Shown here piece after piece: positions 34,860 to 47,030 of a stretch of DNA of 64,000 nt. The DNA is taken from positions 73,159,839-73,223,838 of the forward strand of contig OX344761.1 in the NCBI GenBank assembly GCA_947034895.1, written 5' to 3'. Position 1 is the stretch's first letter. Every line of letters starts with the position of its first letter. Position numbers and translations under genes: made by a program. The DNA comes from Rhytidiadelphus loreus (Eukaryota; Streptophyta; Bryopsida; Hypnales; Hylocomiaceae). The notes beneath the pieces are model-generated. The model saw only the letters and a list, made by a program, of their open reading frames with translations. It searched no databases and was not told where the DNA came from.

Positions 34860-35777
34860 AATTTCACATGAAAACCACTAATCCAAACCCCAATTCAAAC
34901 TCAAGAGACGATAAGCCCAGTTTAGTTCGAGAGAGAGCCGACTCAAAATCCCATTCATTCTGTGCTCCTCGTGATTTCCGGCCTCGCAGTGTTTATGAGG
35001 GCCTGCACTTCATCGCAATAGCGATGGCGGACGAGGCGTCGAAACTTCTATTATAGAAAATTCCATTATAGCTGGTGAGTGCCTGACTGCCTGACTGAGA
35101 GCCAAGTTGACGGAGAGATGGTACCGTTTTGTTTTTCCTTTTTTTGAAAACCAACTTAATTTGTGGAATGATTTTAGCTTAGGGTGGACGGAATGATCAT
35201 CATCACGGGAACTCTCTCATCAGCATCTCTCTCTCAGACCTTCTCCCGCTTTTCTATTTCGGTCCTAATACGGCGAGATTCTGCGTTTCTGAGATCACTT
35301 TGGCATGTTGATTCCTGTTGACGAGAGCTCTGTTCTGGCTTTGTCGGAATGGGAGGTGTTTCGGCGCTGAGGGGGAGGGAGGGAGGGGGCAGGGTAGGGT
35401 ATATTCGAGATTCGGTAGTGGAGAGTACTGCTGTGTCTGTGATGTGACGCGATTCTGTGTTTGTTGTGAAGCTTTGATGAGAGTGTGAATTTATGGTTCA
35501 AGTTTGGGATGAGGACGTTGAGAGTTTGTTTTGGTGGAATGGTGGCGGCGGGGAGTGTGATTATCGGGGTTAGAAAGGGTTGGTGCGTGGTGGTGGAGTG
35601 TAGGGAGGCTTTTGGGAGAGAGATGAGGCGTGTCGGCGATTTTTAGTCGTGGAGTTCGCAGGTGTGGAGTGCAACCCTAGCTAGTATGGGAGTGTAGGAA
35701 AGAGTCTCGGAGGCCGGGTGAGGGAGTGAGGGGAAGGGCAGTGGATGGGGAGCGTAATGGCTTAAGAGCTGGACAAG
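34860..35777 (+). promoter_or_regulatory. Promoter / 5' leader region of cyclin gene A
   Basis: The base composition rises from AT-rich to gene-like at about 34880 and contains CT/GA-rich blocks (GAGAGAGAG at about 34931, CTCTCTCTCAG at about 35230, GGGAGGGAGGGAGGGGG at about 35370). An in-frame stop (TAA, 35763-35765) lies just before the coding start, consistent with untranslated leader. No TATA box is assigned. Confidence 0.45.
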
Positions 35778-37460
35778 ATGCCGCCCGCGTGCTCCACTCC
35801 GGGACTTCTAGGGGAGCATGGAAGCACTGTGGAAGATCGATTGCTCGGTGTAAGGTAATAAGGATCTGACCTATGTGCACGTGATGAGAATTGATTTTGA
35901 AACTTTCTGGTTGTCGCGAAGAGGAAATGGGATGTACTACTAATCGTTTCGTAATTTTTGGAGGTGCATTGAATTGGCGAAGTCAGTGTGGTGTCATGCA
36001 GTAGACAATGTTTTGTTTGACCTTCCTAACTCCATGCTTTTCTTGGGAACGCTAAAACCAATGCACTGTCCACCAATGAGTTCTTAGTATGCTATAGTAT
36101 TCATTGGTTTCTGAGTTTTCAAAGTCACTATGGTGTGCTTCTTAAGACTGTGTAAAAGACTATGCTTATTCTGACGTTCCTAACTCAAAGCTTTTTATGA
36201 GGAGGTATAAACAGACGCGCTTCGACTAATGAAATTATAATTTTCACGTGGTTTAAGGTTTCTATTTGAGTGACATTATAGACGGTTTAAGGAAATCTAT
36301 CTTAAAGGTCTTCCGGCTGCATTGCAGGAGTAAGGGCTCCTCTTCCAAAGAGTCCTCGACCCTGACCTTCGACGTGGACGAAGAGGCGAGTGGAGGTCTG
36401 GAGCGAGAGATTCCCAAGGTGGTCGCTGTTCTCGCTTCAGTTTTGGATCGCCTTGTTGCCAGAAACGAGCAGTGTGTGAACCAGGCTGCCGTTTTCAACC
36501 CGAAGAAGCTGACGATCTTCCACGGCCTGCGTGCACCGAACATCAGCATTGTGAAATACTTGGAGCGCATCTTCAAGTACACGAGTTGCAGTCCGTCATG
36601 CTTTGTAGTTGGATATATCTTCATCGATCGTCTCATTCACCGGCAGCCGGACTTGCTTGTCACTTCCCTCAACGTGCATCGCCTGTTGATTACAAGTGTT
36701 ATGGTGGCCACCAAAACTCTGGATGATGTGTAAGTTTCACGTTACACTTAAACCTCTAATTATGACGTCTAGAATGTCATTATTGAATATCTGCTCACAT
36801 GCCACACTGTCATTGACTGTAGCACACTTGTCACAGAGTCAAACTAAAAAGTTGGAACTCCAAGTGGTCAGGTTTATGAGGTTTGAGTGTACTTGAAAAT
36901 TGTCTGGCATTTGTGGGTGAACTGTCTAACTACCCGAGCCCTTTTTCCTCATTTCTGGAATCTTCTCACTTCTGTTAACTTAGCGAGAACACTTTACAGA
37001 TGCCCAGTGTGTTGGTCATAGCTTGTACCGCAGTAGGTGGCTTTTCTGATATCGACCTGCGACACTACTGATGCTTTCTTTGGTACGTTCATTTTGCAGG
37101 CATTTCAACAATGCTTTTTTTGCTCGAGTGGGAGGTGTCAGTGTGCTCGAGTTAAATCGACTAGAACTTGAGTTTCTCTTTCGCCTTGACTTTAGGCTAA
37201 CTGTGACCACCAGCGTCTTTGAGAGCTATTGCTCCTACTTTGAAAAGGAGGTGATAACTACTGAGAAGAAGACGGAACGGAGTCTCCCCGCATTCGGTAG
37301 TAGTGCCTCCACGAGCCCGGTCGAGAAGTCATCTAGCCTCTGGAATAGAGCATCTCCTGGACCTCAAGGGTCGCCACTAGATCAAGAGCAACTTCATGCA
37401 GAATACCAACGAACGCTTGCCAGGATTGTCAACAGGGAATCATCGTCTCCAAGTTATTGA
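35778..37460 (+). CDS. CYCP: P/U-type (PHO80-like) cyclin, copy A, 279 aa, three exons
   Basis: Exons 35778-35854, 36328-36729 and 37100-37460; all junctions are GT...AG and phases join cleanly. Upstream in-frame stop TAA at 35763 supports the ATG. The cyclin box covers about residues 50-205, with IFHGLRAPNISI, YLERIFKYTSCSPSCFVVGY, DRLIHRQPDL, NVHRLLITSVMVATK and HFNNAFFARVGGVSV followed by LNRLELEFLFRLDF, all hallmarks of plant CYCP/CYCU cyclins. These partner CDKA-type kinases and link phosphate/nutrient state to the cell cycle in studied plants. The C-terminal 75 residues (Ser/Pro-rich) are variable. Exon 1 encodes a separate N-terminal tag starting MPPACSTPG, comparable to MPPEGRTLG of copy B, which supports the three-exon model. 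The similarity to copy B is too strong to be anything but a duplication. The precise substrate is unknown. Confidence 0.93.
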
Positions 37461-38900
37461 TACGCTCTTTTTCATCTAGTTTTACTGGGGTGGAAATAGT
37501 ACGTGGCGGGATCATGGTGCTTCGAAAAGCTCTGCTTGGTGAAGCCGATACTCCTCGATAGTGACTTCCTTGGATACTGCAGCTACGTTTTTGTAACTGA
37601 CTGTTTCTTGTACAAGGACGAACCGGGCTGGAGTGCTGCTCAGGAGCCACTCATCGTAAGTTCTATGAAGAGGATGTTCCAGTTGTGTACAATTCACGGG
37701 ATGGCGACTCCCGCATCTGGTGTTTTTCATTTGTTATCGAGCTTAAGAAGTTACAAGCACTTTTTGTGCAGGAAGTGCAACATGGTGTGGTATCTGCAAA
37801 AGTGTTGACTCTTGCTATAAATTTGTCAATCTTTCCGCCCTCCCAACTCCAACTGATGCATTTGGATCACGTTGAGTATAAGCTTTGACTGCACCTTATC
37901 TCACCATTTCCTCTTTTGTGGCCTAAGGTACGGTTCAGGTCCTGTTCATCAATATCAGCGGAAAGTCCTTGATTTCTTCAGTCTGAACAATAGTGGATTG
38001 TCAGCATCAGATTTTACATACAGAAGAGACAAGGTGGGATTACCGAGTTTCTGATCATGTAATGTAATTGTGACTAATGTCGTGATATACGGGATGTAGC
38101 CAGAATGAATTTGGGGCGGTAGGTCTTTTGGTTCCATTATATCTCTGATGGCTTCAGCAGTAGATTTTAGAACAAAGTTGGTCGTGACGGAGAGACCTCA
38201 AAAGAATAAGCTATTTCTCTAAACCATCTGCCAGTGAGTACTGGTTTGACCCTCAAAACGCGTGGAGTACCGACATGTAGCATCACACAATTTTGGTTAC
38301 TCGTTACAGTGCTCTAGACTGCAGCAAAATTGCCTCTCCAGGAGTTGAAGGCCATCGATTCTGGTGGCACGAAGACGGACGGAATATCGATCTGCAGGAT
38401 CTGGGCTTCTTTTTATATCAGTGAGTTGACACCTATGCTAGTCTTAAACTTATTGCCAGGGTTGTTATCTGCTTGAGACAAAGGGGCTCAAGTTGGAAAA
38501 GCATAATTGTTTAGGAGTTAGAGAGCTGCTATTGAGGACAGGGATTTACTACTGCTGCCAGTGTTGTCGACAGAGTTGCGGAATGCTGGCCCTCCTGCAT
38601 ACGTATAGATTGGAAGCATCCATCTATTCTGTATACTGTTGACATTGTAGATACTAAACGCTTGCAAAAAGTATCTGTATTTAGAGCTGATTTTTGTGTT
38701 TTATTGTATTTTGAACTGATTGTTTGTAGCATACCATCTACTCTGCCTCATGAGTTCGGTCTTTGTGTTTTATTGTTATGTAAAATTGTCGCAGAAAATT
38801 TGGGAAATGAGAGCAAATGCTGTTCTGTCCAGATTGAGTTTCAGAAATTAGAATGAAACGGATTATCATTTCTGTTGTTTAATTGAAGTCATATCTGTCT
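37461..38900 (+). other. Probable 3' UTR and downstream region of cyclin A
   Basis: The composition stays gene-like to about 38.9 kb, then turns AT-rich. No further coding exon could be recognised. Donor- and acceptor-like words occur but none join frames with similarity to known proteins. Confidence 0.35.
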
Positions 38901-41594
38901 CTAATCTCTACAGGATAAGGTGCTGCACAATATGAAAGCATATGTAATGGGAGTGCATGTGGAGCTATTGTCTAACTTTGGCTGTTCCGGTACCTGTGTC
39001 ATGAATTACCCCTAGTAACGTAGACGTACTCATTATGGCCTCTCTCTGAATTACGTCCCTTATCTACACCTATTATCTACACCTAATCAAGATTTGTGGG
39101 TTGGAATTGTGGACTAACGCAGATTAGGATTGTAATTGGGAGAAACAGGGGCCGTATTGGGTATGCTTACTTTATACCCTCATAAGTCAAATGTATGACA
39201 AGAGCTCCGCATGTATGCTCGCATTTATACATTACCTGGCTATAGAATAGGCCTGTAGAAAGTAAAAAGGGTGTCATTGAAACAAGAATCGAAATCTCTA
39301 ATTCAAAGCACGTGTTTTGTGAGACTCACATTTGGATGGAATCCAAATACTCCCTCAATAGTAACATTTTTGGCCATTTTATCTTACTTTCTTATTCTAG
39401 ATTTCCTTTGCCTGTATGGATTTGTTATATGTAATTTTACTCCCTCAATAGTGTTGGAAGGTGAAGATTGTGGAGTATTGTACCTATCTTAGTGGTTAGG
39501 GTAAGGAAAAAAATAATTCTAAAAATGATTGTCGGAAAATTTAGATTGCAAAAATTTATTTTTTGGTATGGACAGAAAAGGAATATTGAGGAATATTGAC
39601 AAAATATTCCCAGTTTTCAGGTGATTAAATAATTATTGTGCAGGGATTGATGAAGCTGCCTTTGGGGGTATGGTATTCATATATTGTGTAACATTCAAAT
39701 GATAGTACAACAATTTTATTCTCAAAGTAGTTTCATAACATTATTCAGGAATGGTTGTCATGAATTTTTGGAGTTCGTGTAGAGAAAGATGAAATAAAAT
39801 GCACAAATAAATTATTTGCACTGATGTCATGCTCATTCACTGTAGAGACTTCAGTTTAGATGCCTTTAGACTCTGCAATCTTGATGTACCTCCTTCATTT
39901 CACCTAACTTAAGGCATCTTCATCCTTTTGGCTTACCATGAGCTAGAAGAGAGTTCTTCACAGTCACTCATTGACTCGAATATGACAAAAGTGTTTGTTC
40001 AAACTCAACACTGATTTCAAAAGGAATCAATGAAAGTTGAAGAGTTGTTTGAAGCAACCAATGAGAGTTGAAGTACTTTGTACTTGAAGGATGTTTGATT
40101 AAGGGTGGTCTAGTGTCAATAATAGGTGTTCCTATGACCTCAACTTTGAAAATTCATAGTATATTCAAACACTAGAAATTCTCAAACCAATCAGTGCATT
40201 CACTTTTGCTTTCGTTTGTTGACATTGTGATATGATATTTTCTTCCAATTGTGTTCTAAATTGTTGTCTTGAAATAAGTATATGTTTTAGGTGTAGATAC
40301 TTTACTTGTTGAATTTTGAACCTTTAACAATTGTAAAACATTTTACTTCCCCTTTTATTTTAAGAAGAGCTCTTTGCCTTACTAATTAATGTTATGATGG
40401 ATGGATGGTGATGCCTTGATGGAGTTGCTTTCTAGAGGTATAAATACTTAATCTTTGGACGTTATAGATTTATAGCATTATGTATCTTTTTTAACTCAGA
40501 CTCCAAAAGGTGGGTCATTTATGATCCTATATCTTATTTATTCTATCCTTTAGGAATTCAAACTCACTCTCATTTTTTGTTTGACAATTTTTGCCAAAAG
40601 ATATGCCTAAATTTCAATGTTGAAAGTTTGAACATTGTCCAAAAAGCATGTACATAATATTCACACTTTTAGAATAGACCATAGTTTGTGGAGTTTTATG
40701 GAACTCAGTGGACTTCCATTTTTCTTTGAGCTCACTCAATTTTTTGTGTTTTTATTTCATTATGGCCTAGATATGTCTTTTGGTCAATCAATAACATTTT
40801 CATTATTTTACACTCTCTTGATTTCATAAATTAAAGTAATTGGTTTGTTGAAAACATGAATTTCTATGTTTTATATCATAAAAATTTTTGTACTTTTAAA
40901 GGGGTATTGTTGACTTCTAATGCTCAAAGATCCTTGGCTGAATTTGAACCAATCTAAGCCCCACCATCTTAGGGGTCCAAAGATTTAGCCTTCAAAAAAT
41001 GCTAGGACCTCAAATTTGGGATTCAAATATTTTAATGAGTTTGGTTAGTACATCAGAGAGACACGCAAATCAAATTTCAATACATGAATCTTCCCCCAAA
41101 TTCACTACAACTAGCTATCATATGGACTTGAGGTAAAAAAATCTCTCTATATTAGGGTAGAGATATCTAAACTTGGCACCATTTTTCTAAAGAAGAACTG
41201 CATCATAGCTAGAGGGTTAGTAATTAAATTTTTAGCATTTTTTAAATTCTATTCAACTCATCTCTTCATCCCGTAGTACAAATTTTGTTAAATATGGCCC
41301 ACAAGATTAGGTCCCAAGACAGTTGATTTCCCCCAACCATGCTTTTACCCCGTCATAAGTTTTCATCCAGTCCAACATTTTGTTGCAATCAATTGTTGAG
41401 CTCGGAACAATCTACGCCATGCATGAGATGCAAACATTTAAAGGGTCCTCCAACAATAAATGCATTGTGTTCCACCACTTCATCTTGAGTTACAATCCCT
41501 AATCCCACATGTTGCATGCATGCTCCTGCGTTCTCATTGGTGGAAGCAAAACAAGGTTTGCTACTATGTGACCCTTGGAGCTTGAGCCCTTGAG
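38901..41594. other. AT-rich intergenic DNA
   Basis: No gene seen. The phrase ACTCCCTCAATAGT occurs twice in direct orientation (about 39349 and 39440). Confidence 0.4.
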
Positions 41595-42905
41595 CCTAAA
41601 AGACTAAACCCCTATATTATAAGTGTCTATATTATAGAAACCTTCCTTGATTATAGTGTAACTACACCACAAATATATATGCTCAAGGCTCCCTCATTTT
41701 CATGCTCACACACACTAGCATCGTTAAAAGGCAAAACTAAGAACTCAAAACTCAAAAGAGCCCACCATTTCAAACTCCAAAAAAGGAGTTTGATACTGAA
41801 TTCTCTATTTTTTGCTATTCAAAGGGGAAGAAACTAAACCTCGACGAGTTTCCTCTCCAACTTTATGATTAACTCTATAATTTCTCCCCACGTACCCACC
41901 CCACCCCACCCAAAAAGATTACAAGAAATAGTGTGACCGGCGTTCTTTTGAATTGGGCATTACATGTTATTTCAAGCCTCCGAGAGACCGTTTGAGGGCT
42001 ATTGCCCTTCACTATTCCCCTTGCAGTGAAGGATGGCCAACTGTCCCAAAAAAAATTAAAAGATTTTTTATTTTTTATTTTTTTAATTCCAATATGTGCT
42101 GGCAGACTCTCGGCCACATAGGACCGTTGAGGTGTTAGGCCAACAGTCACGTTCCCTGTGTTCTCACAACAGTAGAACCTGCGGTCTCCTGGAGGCCTCA
42201 AAAACCATCTTATGATTTGGGAACTCAAGCCCGGCATGTCCCTCGCTCCCTCCTTGAGTTCTTCCTGTGTGTGGCAGTCATCACATGAACATGGCTTTTC
42301 CAGTACCTTGGGGGGGTTCTGGCAGACTTTTTAAGTTAACACACACTGAGACTGAGAAGCCACACTCTTTTTGCCTTTATGCATTGGTCAGGGCCTGTGT
42401 GGGGGGATCTGAGTTTCTGAAAAAGTGGGGACAAAAAACAACCCTGACTAAAGAATTTGCAAAGGGACAGGAGTCTGTTCCAATGTATGGGGGAGGACCG
42501 ACCTTTCTCAGCTAACTTGCAGGCGCAGCAAATTAAAAAGGGGTCGTACCCTCCTCGGTACATGAAGTGGGCCCCACAAGGTGAATTTTTAACACATGAT
42601 TTTTTTAATATTTGCCACTCATGATAAATTTTGGAAATTTGGAATTCATCATGAATGGGAGGCCCCAACTAAATTAGAAAAAGAGAGGTGAAGAACAACG
42701 ATGCTAGTGTATGAGCATGAAAATCAATGAGCATGTAAGCCTTAAGTGATATGCACAAGTAGATAGATATGCCTAAACCATTGAAAAGGTACTTATAACA
42801 TTAGCACCTATAATATAGGGGTCTATAACAAAGTTACACTATAATTATGGAAGGTTTCCATAATTAATATAGACACCTATAACACAGATATCAATAAGAA
42901 CCAAT
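41595..42905. mobile_element. Element or composite with long inverted arms (about 1.3 kb)
   Basis: Left-arm phrases CCCCTATATTATAAGTGTCT, TAGAAACCTTCC, ATTATAGTGTAACT, TTTTCATGCTCA and ACACTAGCATCGTT (41610-41735) recur as reverse complements in the same order in the right arm (42695-42890). The arms are imperfect with small indels. Between them lies an E3-type MITE (41974-42199) and a stretch of unrecognised sequence of higher GC (42260-42550). Overall it resembles a foldback-type transposon carrying a nested insert. Confidence 0.6.
41974..42199. mobile_element. MITE family E3, copy 3 (short)
   Basis: Ends AAGCCTCCGAGAGACCG and its near inverse CGGTCTCCTGGAGGCCT. The subterminal word TTCCCCTTGCAGTGAA matches TTCCCCTTGCTGTGAA in copy 2 at 43326. 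The centre is an A/T-only stretch. Membership in E3 is moderately supported. Confidence 0.5.
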
Positions 42906-43323
42906 TATAATAGGAAACTATAGATATTGACTAGTTTGTTTCAATTTCTCTTTGAATACCAAGACATTGCATGCATGAACTCCAACATTATTTCCACAAT
43001 GAACAAAAAGTATTACTACAAATTTTTGTATCTAGATTGAATGGGATTGGAAGACACTTTGTATCAGCAAAGCTACTTCTACAATGAATGTGATGAAGTT
43101 TGAAAGTGACATTACTTGAAGTTAGAGAAAGCATGGGCTATAATAGACTATAATTCAAGTAATATTCATAAAGATACCCAAAATAGGTTTGGATAAAGAA
43201 CATAAACACTAAATTATTGTGCCCACTAGAAATCTTACCCTCAACTAACCTCTAAGTTGCAAACAAATGGATCTCTTGATAGGGAATTGGAAACAATTCA
43301 ATCATCATCTTAGTTATCAAAGA

Positions 43324-43494
43324 CATTAGGGGAGATTTGAGGGGTATGGAAGCCTGTTTTGGGATTGTTCCCCTTGCTGTGAACAACAAAGTGCAATCAT
43401 AATTTTTAAAAAATTAAAAGAAATAATAATTTTAAATTTTAAAAAAAATATTAAAAAAATAAAAAATATTAAAAAATATATTAAAATAAAATAT

Positions 43495-43550
<56 letters not shown>

Positions 43551-43704
43551 AAAATATTGAAAAAATATTTAAATTAAAAAAAAATATTAATATCTGACAT
43601 GGCTGATTCTTGGCCACGTTAGATTACAGTTCACAGAGAGTTCACAATCTAGGAACTCCCCAAGAACTTGCAGTCTCTCAGACCTCTCAAATCTTCCCTA
43701 ATGC
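43324..43704. mobile_element. MITE family E3, copy 2
   Basis: Left end CATTAGGGGAGATTTGAGGG; right end on the other strand GCATTAGGGAAGATTTGAGA. A second inverted pair lies inside (CTGTGAAC near the left, GTTCACAG near the right). The centre is almost only A and T, including a (AT)n run at 43501-43543. Confidence 0.7.
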
Positions 43705-46136
43705 ACTAGAAGATGTAGTAGGCAAGTAATTTTTATTGCCATTAGTCATATTTGAGTGAACTCTGTTGTTTGGATTGTTGTATAGTCATTTGAACTTTTA
43801 CTAATGTTGTATTAATCACTATACAATGCTAAATGCAATTTTGGGGAATAGAAAACTCACTTTTGGTTGTGTAACATAATTTGCAATTTTTGTATGTTAA
43901 AGAACTAGATGTCTTATCAAAAATCATATTATAAAATTTTCAAAATTATGAGCATACAAAAGTAAGATTGAAATTGGAATGTTCGAAGTAATACAGTTGA
44001 TTTTAAACAACTTACTTTTATATAGTTACCAAAGTTGTGATGTGCCCTCTCTTCAAGTAAAGGGTACCATGTTTTAGAAAAAAATATTTTTTTTAGAGTA
44101 CAATTTTATCAAAAATTAGTGTACTTAGTCAAGTGCAAAAATCCCAAATTGTGTGTAACATATGAATGAAAAAGTTGCTTTTTATGTTTAAGAGATGAAA
44201 ATACAAATAATCTTTAAATTATAGTTTTCTTAGATTTATTGATGGTGATCTGAAATTGCAAAATTTTCACCCCATTGCAAACAATTGCAAAATAGTCTTA
44301 TAAAGAACTTAGATGAAAAAATGTTATTTCATCTAATCACATCTTTTAATGTTGATTTAAAAATAATTGGTAAGACACTTTATGCCTCAATCCACCTTAC
44401 AACTCATTTAAATTAATTTTGTCCAAGCCCCCTCCAATCATAGGTCTTAATCTTGAAATGTTGTGGAAGACAATAATTCTCCAATGAGTGATTGTCAAGG
44501 AAATGGTTGACTTAAAGAATGTGTCACACATTCAAAGATTTTCTGAATACATTGGTAGTTTTGTGGTAATCTAGAGACTTCCATAGTATCAAAAAGCTTA
44601 AGTAGACTTCCAAGAGCTTCTTTAGACATCTGAAAGCTTTCCTAAATTTTCAAAAGCTTCCATAAGATTTCTAGAGACTTCTAGTTTTTGTTTAATTTTG
44701 AGACCTCTTTTCCTTTAATATGCCTAATTGGAGGGGTTTTATGGAATCTCAAAAGTATGAGCAACATCTAAAGTCAGAGCCTAAACTTTCAATGTTACAG
44801 TTATTGGACCAACCGGTGCAACCTTCAGATCTTTCACCATCATAGGTTTAAGACAAAGGCGAATCTTCTATCCAACAAAATGACCTTGTGTTGATAAGTC
44901 TCAACACAATAATATTCAATTTGATGCTTGAGCCTTGGCAATCTTATTGCAAGCTGACAATCTTGAATTTGATGTCCTAGAAGTTACCTTCTAAGAGTGT
45001 GCGCTTTTAAGGTCCTAACATCAAGCAATATTTTGGGGTTTGTCTTGTGGAAAGAAGTCATCGTCACAATCATTGGCTGAATGACCTTGTATTTGTTTGC
45101 CAAAAGATCCACGGGTAGTCTATATTGTAAAAATTGCTCATCATATCTTTGATTTCTTAACAATGTGAAGCAACTCTTACTTGTATTCCATCTAGAACTT
45201 GTTGCTAGAAGGACATGTGATGTACTAGACATTCAAATACTTTTTGGATACATTTATAGTCCTCTAGTACGTGCCTTGTAGAATCTTTTGTAGTATTCTA
45301 CAACCTTCCCTAGACTTCCATATGACTTCTAGAGACTTCTAGAGATTTTCATAGTCTTCTAAAAGCTTTTCAAAGTCTCCAATTACATGTATAAATAGAA
45401 GGTGGGATGGAAGATTCCTTAGTCTCACCACCACATTCAAGTTTTGGACCGCAATCTTTAATGTTGCCTTGACTTTATACTTGTCTAGTTTTCAATCAAG
45501 TTCAATTCTAACTTCTTGAGTATTTTTACACTTTTTATTGTCTAATTTTTGTGTATGTAACAAATAGAACCTACATTTTCAAATATATGATCATTTTGGA
45601 TGACTAACTTGGTGATAAAGTCGTGATCTTGTAAGGTTCATCTTTAAAGGTCTTTAGGAAACCATATACATGGACCATACTTGTTTTTTAAAAAACAATA
45701 TATATTTTCATAGCTTCTAAAAAATATGACAGGCGATGATACAAATGTATAATGATACAAATTGGTAGTATTCTTATGTCATTGAATGTGTTTTGAAATG
45801 AGGATGAACTATTGTCATTAGTTTTTTTTTTCATTTAAGGACATTCTATATTAAACACACAAAAAACATATGTTATGAAATCTTAAAGAACTTTTTGGTA
45901 ATTATTGGTTGACTTTGTGATATGGTTGCACCCTTACAAGGTTAACCCTTAAAGATTTGTAAAGAACCATATATATAGTACCATACTTGAGTCCTAAAAT
46001 ATGAAATACTAACTAAAATATGACAAGACTTACACTATTGGATTAATAATTCAATACATATTACCTTTCATTGGGAAATCATTTTAATATCTAAATCTTC
46101 TCATACTCAAAGACACCACTATATCATATTCATTAC
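43705..46136. other. AT-rich intergenic DNA with diffuse CTAGAGACTTC repeats
   Basis: Two clusters (44550-44700 and 45270-45400) are dense in variants of CTAGAGACTTCTAG, AAGCTTCC and AGACTTCC. They are about 0.7 kb apart and might be remains of a pair of similar sequences such as decayed LTRs, but end motifs could not be defined. No gene seen. Confidence 0.35.
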
Positions 46137-46372
46137 ACTATAAGAAAACCAAAGTTTTTTTATGTCTAAATTGACGGATTTTAGGTGATGTTGAATCTAA
46201 CAACCCTTGTTTTTATGTCAACAATGACATTCAATGTAACACCAAGATGTTAATTTGAACGTTGTTGTTGATATTAAAGTAGGGGTCATAACACCAAGAT
46301 GTTATATTGAATGTCGTTGTTGACATAAAAACAGGGGTTGTTAGATTCATTATCACCTAAAATCCATCAACT
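46137..46372. mobile_element. Foldback MITE with a CACTATAAGAAAA start
   Basis: The left arm (about 46162-46252) and right arm (about 46286-46372) are reverse complements over about 85 bp. Matching blocks include GGATTTTAGGTGAT, TGAATCTAACAACCC and TTTTTATGTCAACAA with their complements. The left edge CACTATAAGAAAA resembles CACTA termini, but the matching right terminus is missing. It is non-coding. Confidence 0.65.
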
Positions 46373-47030
46373 TAGACATCAATTGTTATATTAAACATTA
46401 CATTCATATAATTTAAGCATTGAAATCAATGCAAACTGAAACAACATTTTGATACATACATATGATATGTAGAATACAAGACCATTTTATAGCTTTTGAG
46501 ACAAGATTGTAGGAAGTATAATAATGATCCAAATTGCAAGTGGCACGGATAATTGGATTCAACTCAAGATGATTACAAACATTTGTAACGAAGATATATA
46601 ACTTGTTTCCGACTAGGGCCCCATTTGTGTAAGATAGGGTGACCTATTTTCATGAATGAAGGGAATATGACTGTGTGGTTTGGCAACTTCATTTTTTGTG
46701 TGACGAATAACACATTGACACCTAATGAAGTTGGTGAGACCAATTTTTAGTTTTGTGTTTTTTGGAAATAGGTTTGCTTACACATTGAGAACAAGTCAAA
46801 TTGTAATCTACACTTCCCTAATTTCTACAAATTCCAAAATTGATGAAAAATTAGCAAAAAATAGTGTAAATCTTCATTATTTCAATTCAGACATATGATA
46901 ATATGCTTAACACTATTGAAAATAGGTCGTATACCTTACCATGTACTGCAATTTATGCACCTTCTATGTCAAATACACACAGAAACACCATGTTGCGACT
47001 AAAAGTGGGCTTCCCAGATCTTTTAAGGCT
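46373..47030. other. AT-rich intergenic DNA
   Basis: Nothing recognisable; it ends abruptly at the GC-richer island that starts at about 47030. Confidence 0.4.

Noticed and set aside
36266..36327. Reading cyclin A exon 2 upstream as coding from 36266
   Set aside because: There is no ATG; the frame starts at TTG. A TTGCAG acceptor at 36322-36327 and an upstream ATG exon with matching phase and MPP start explain the 5' end better.
43501..43543. (AT)n run as a functional matrix-attachment or origin site
   Set aside because: It is a simple microsatellite in the A/T-only centre of a MITE; nothing in the sequence supports a specific function.
44540..45400. LTR retrotransposon from the two CTAGAGACTTC-rich clusters
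   Set aside because: No TG...CA ends, primer-binding site, polypurine tract or polymerase relic could be found; the similarity is limited to short degenerate words.
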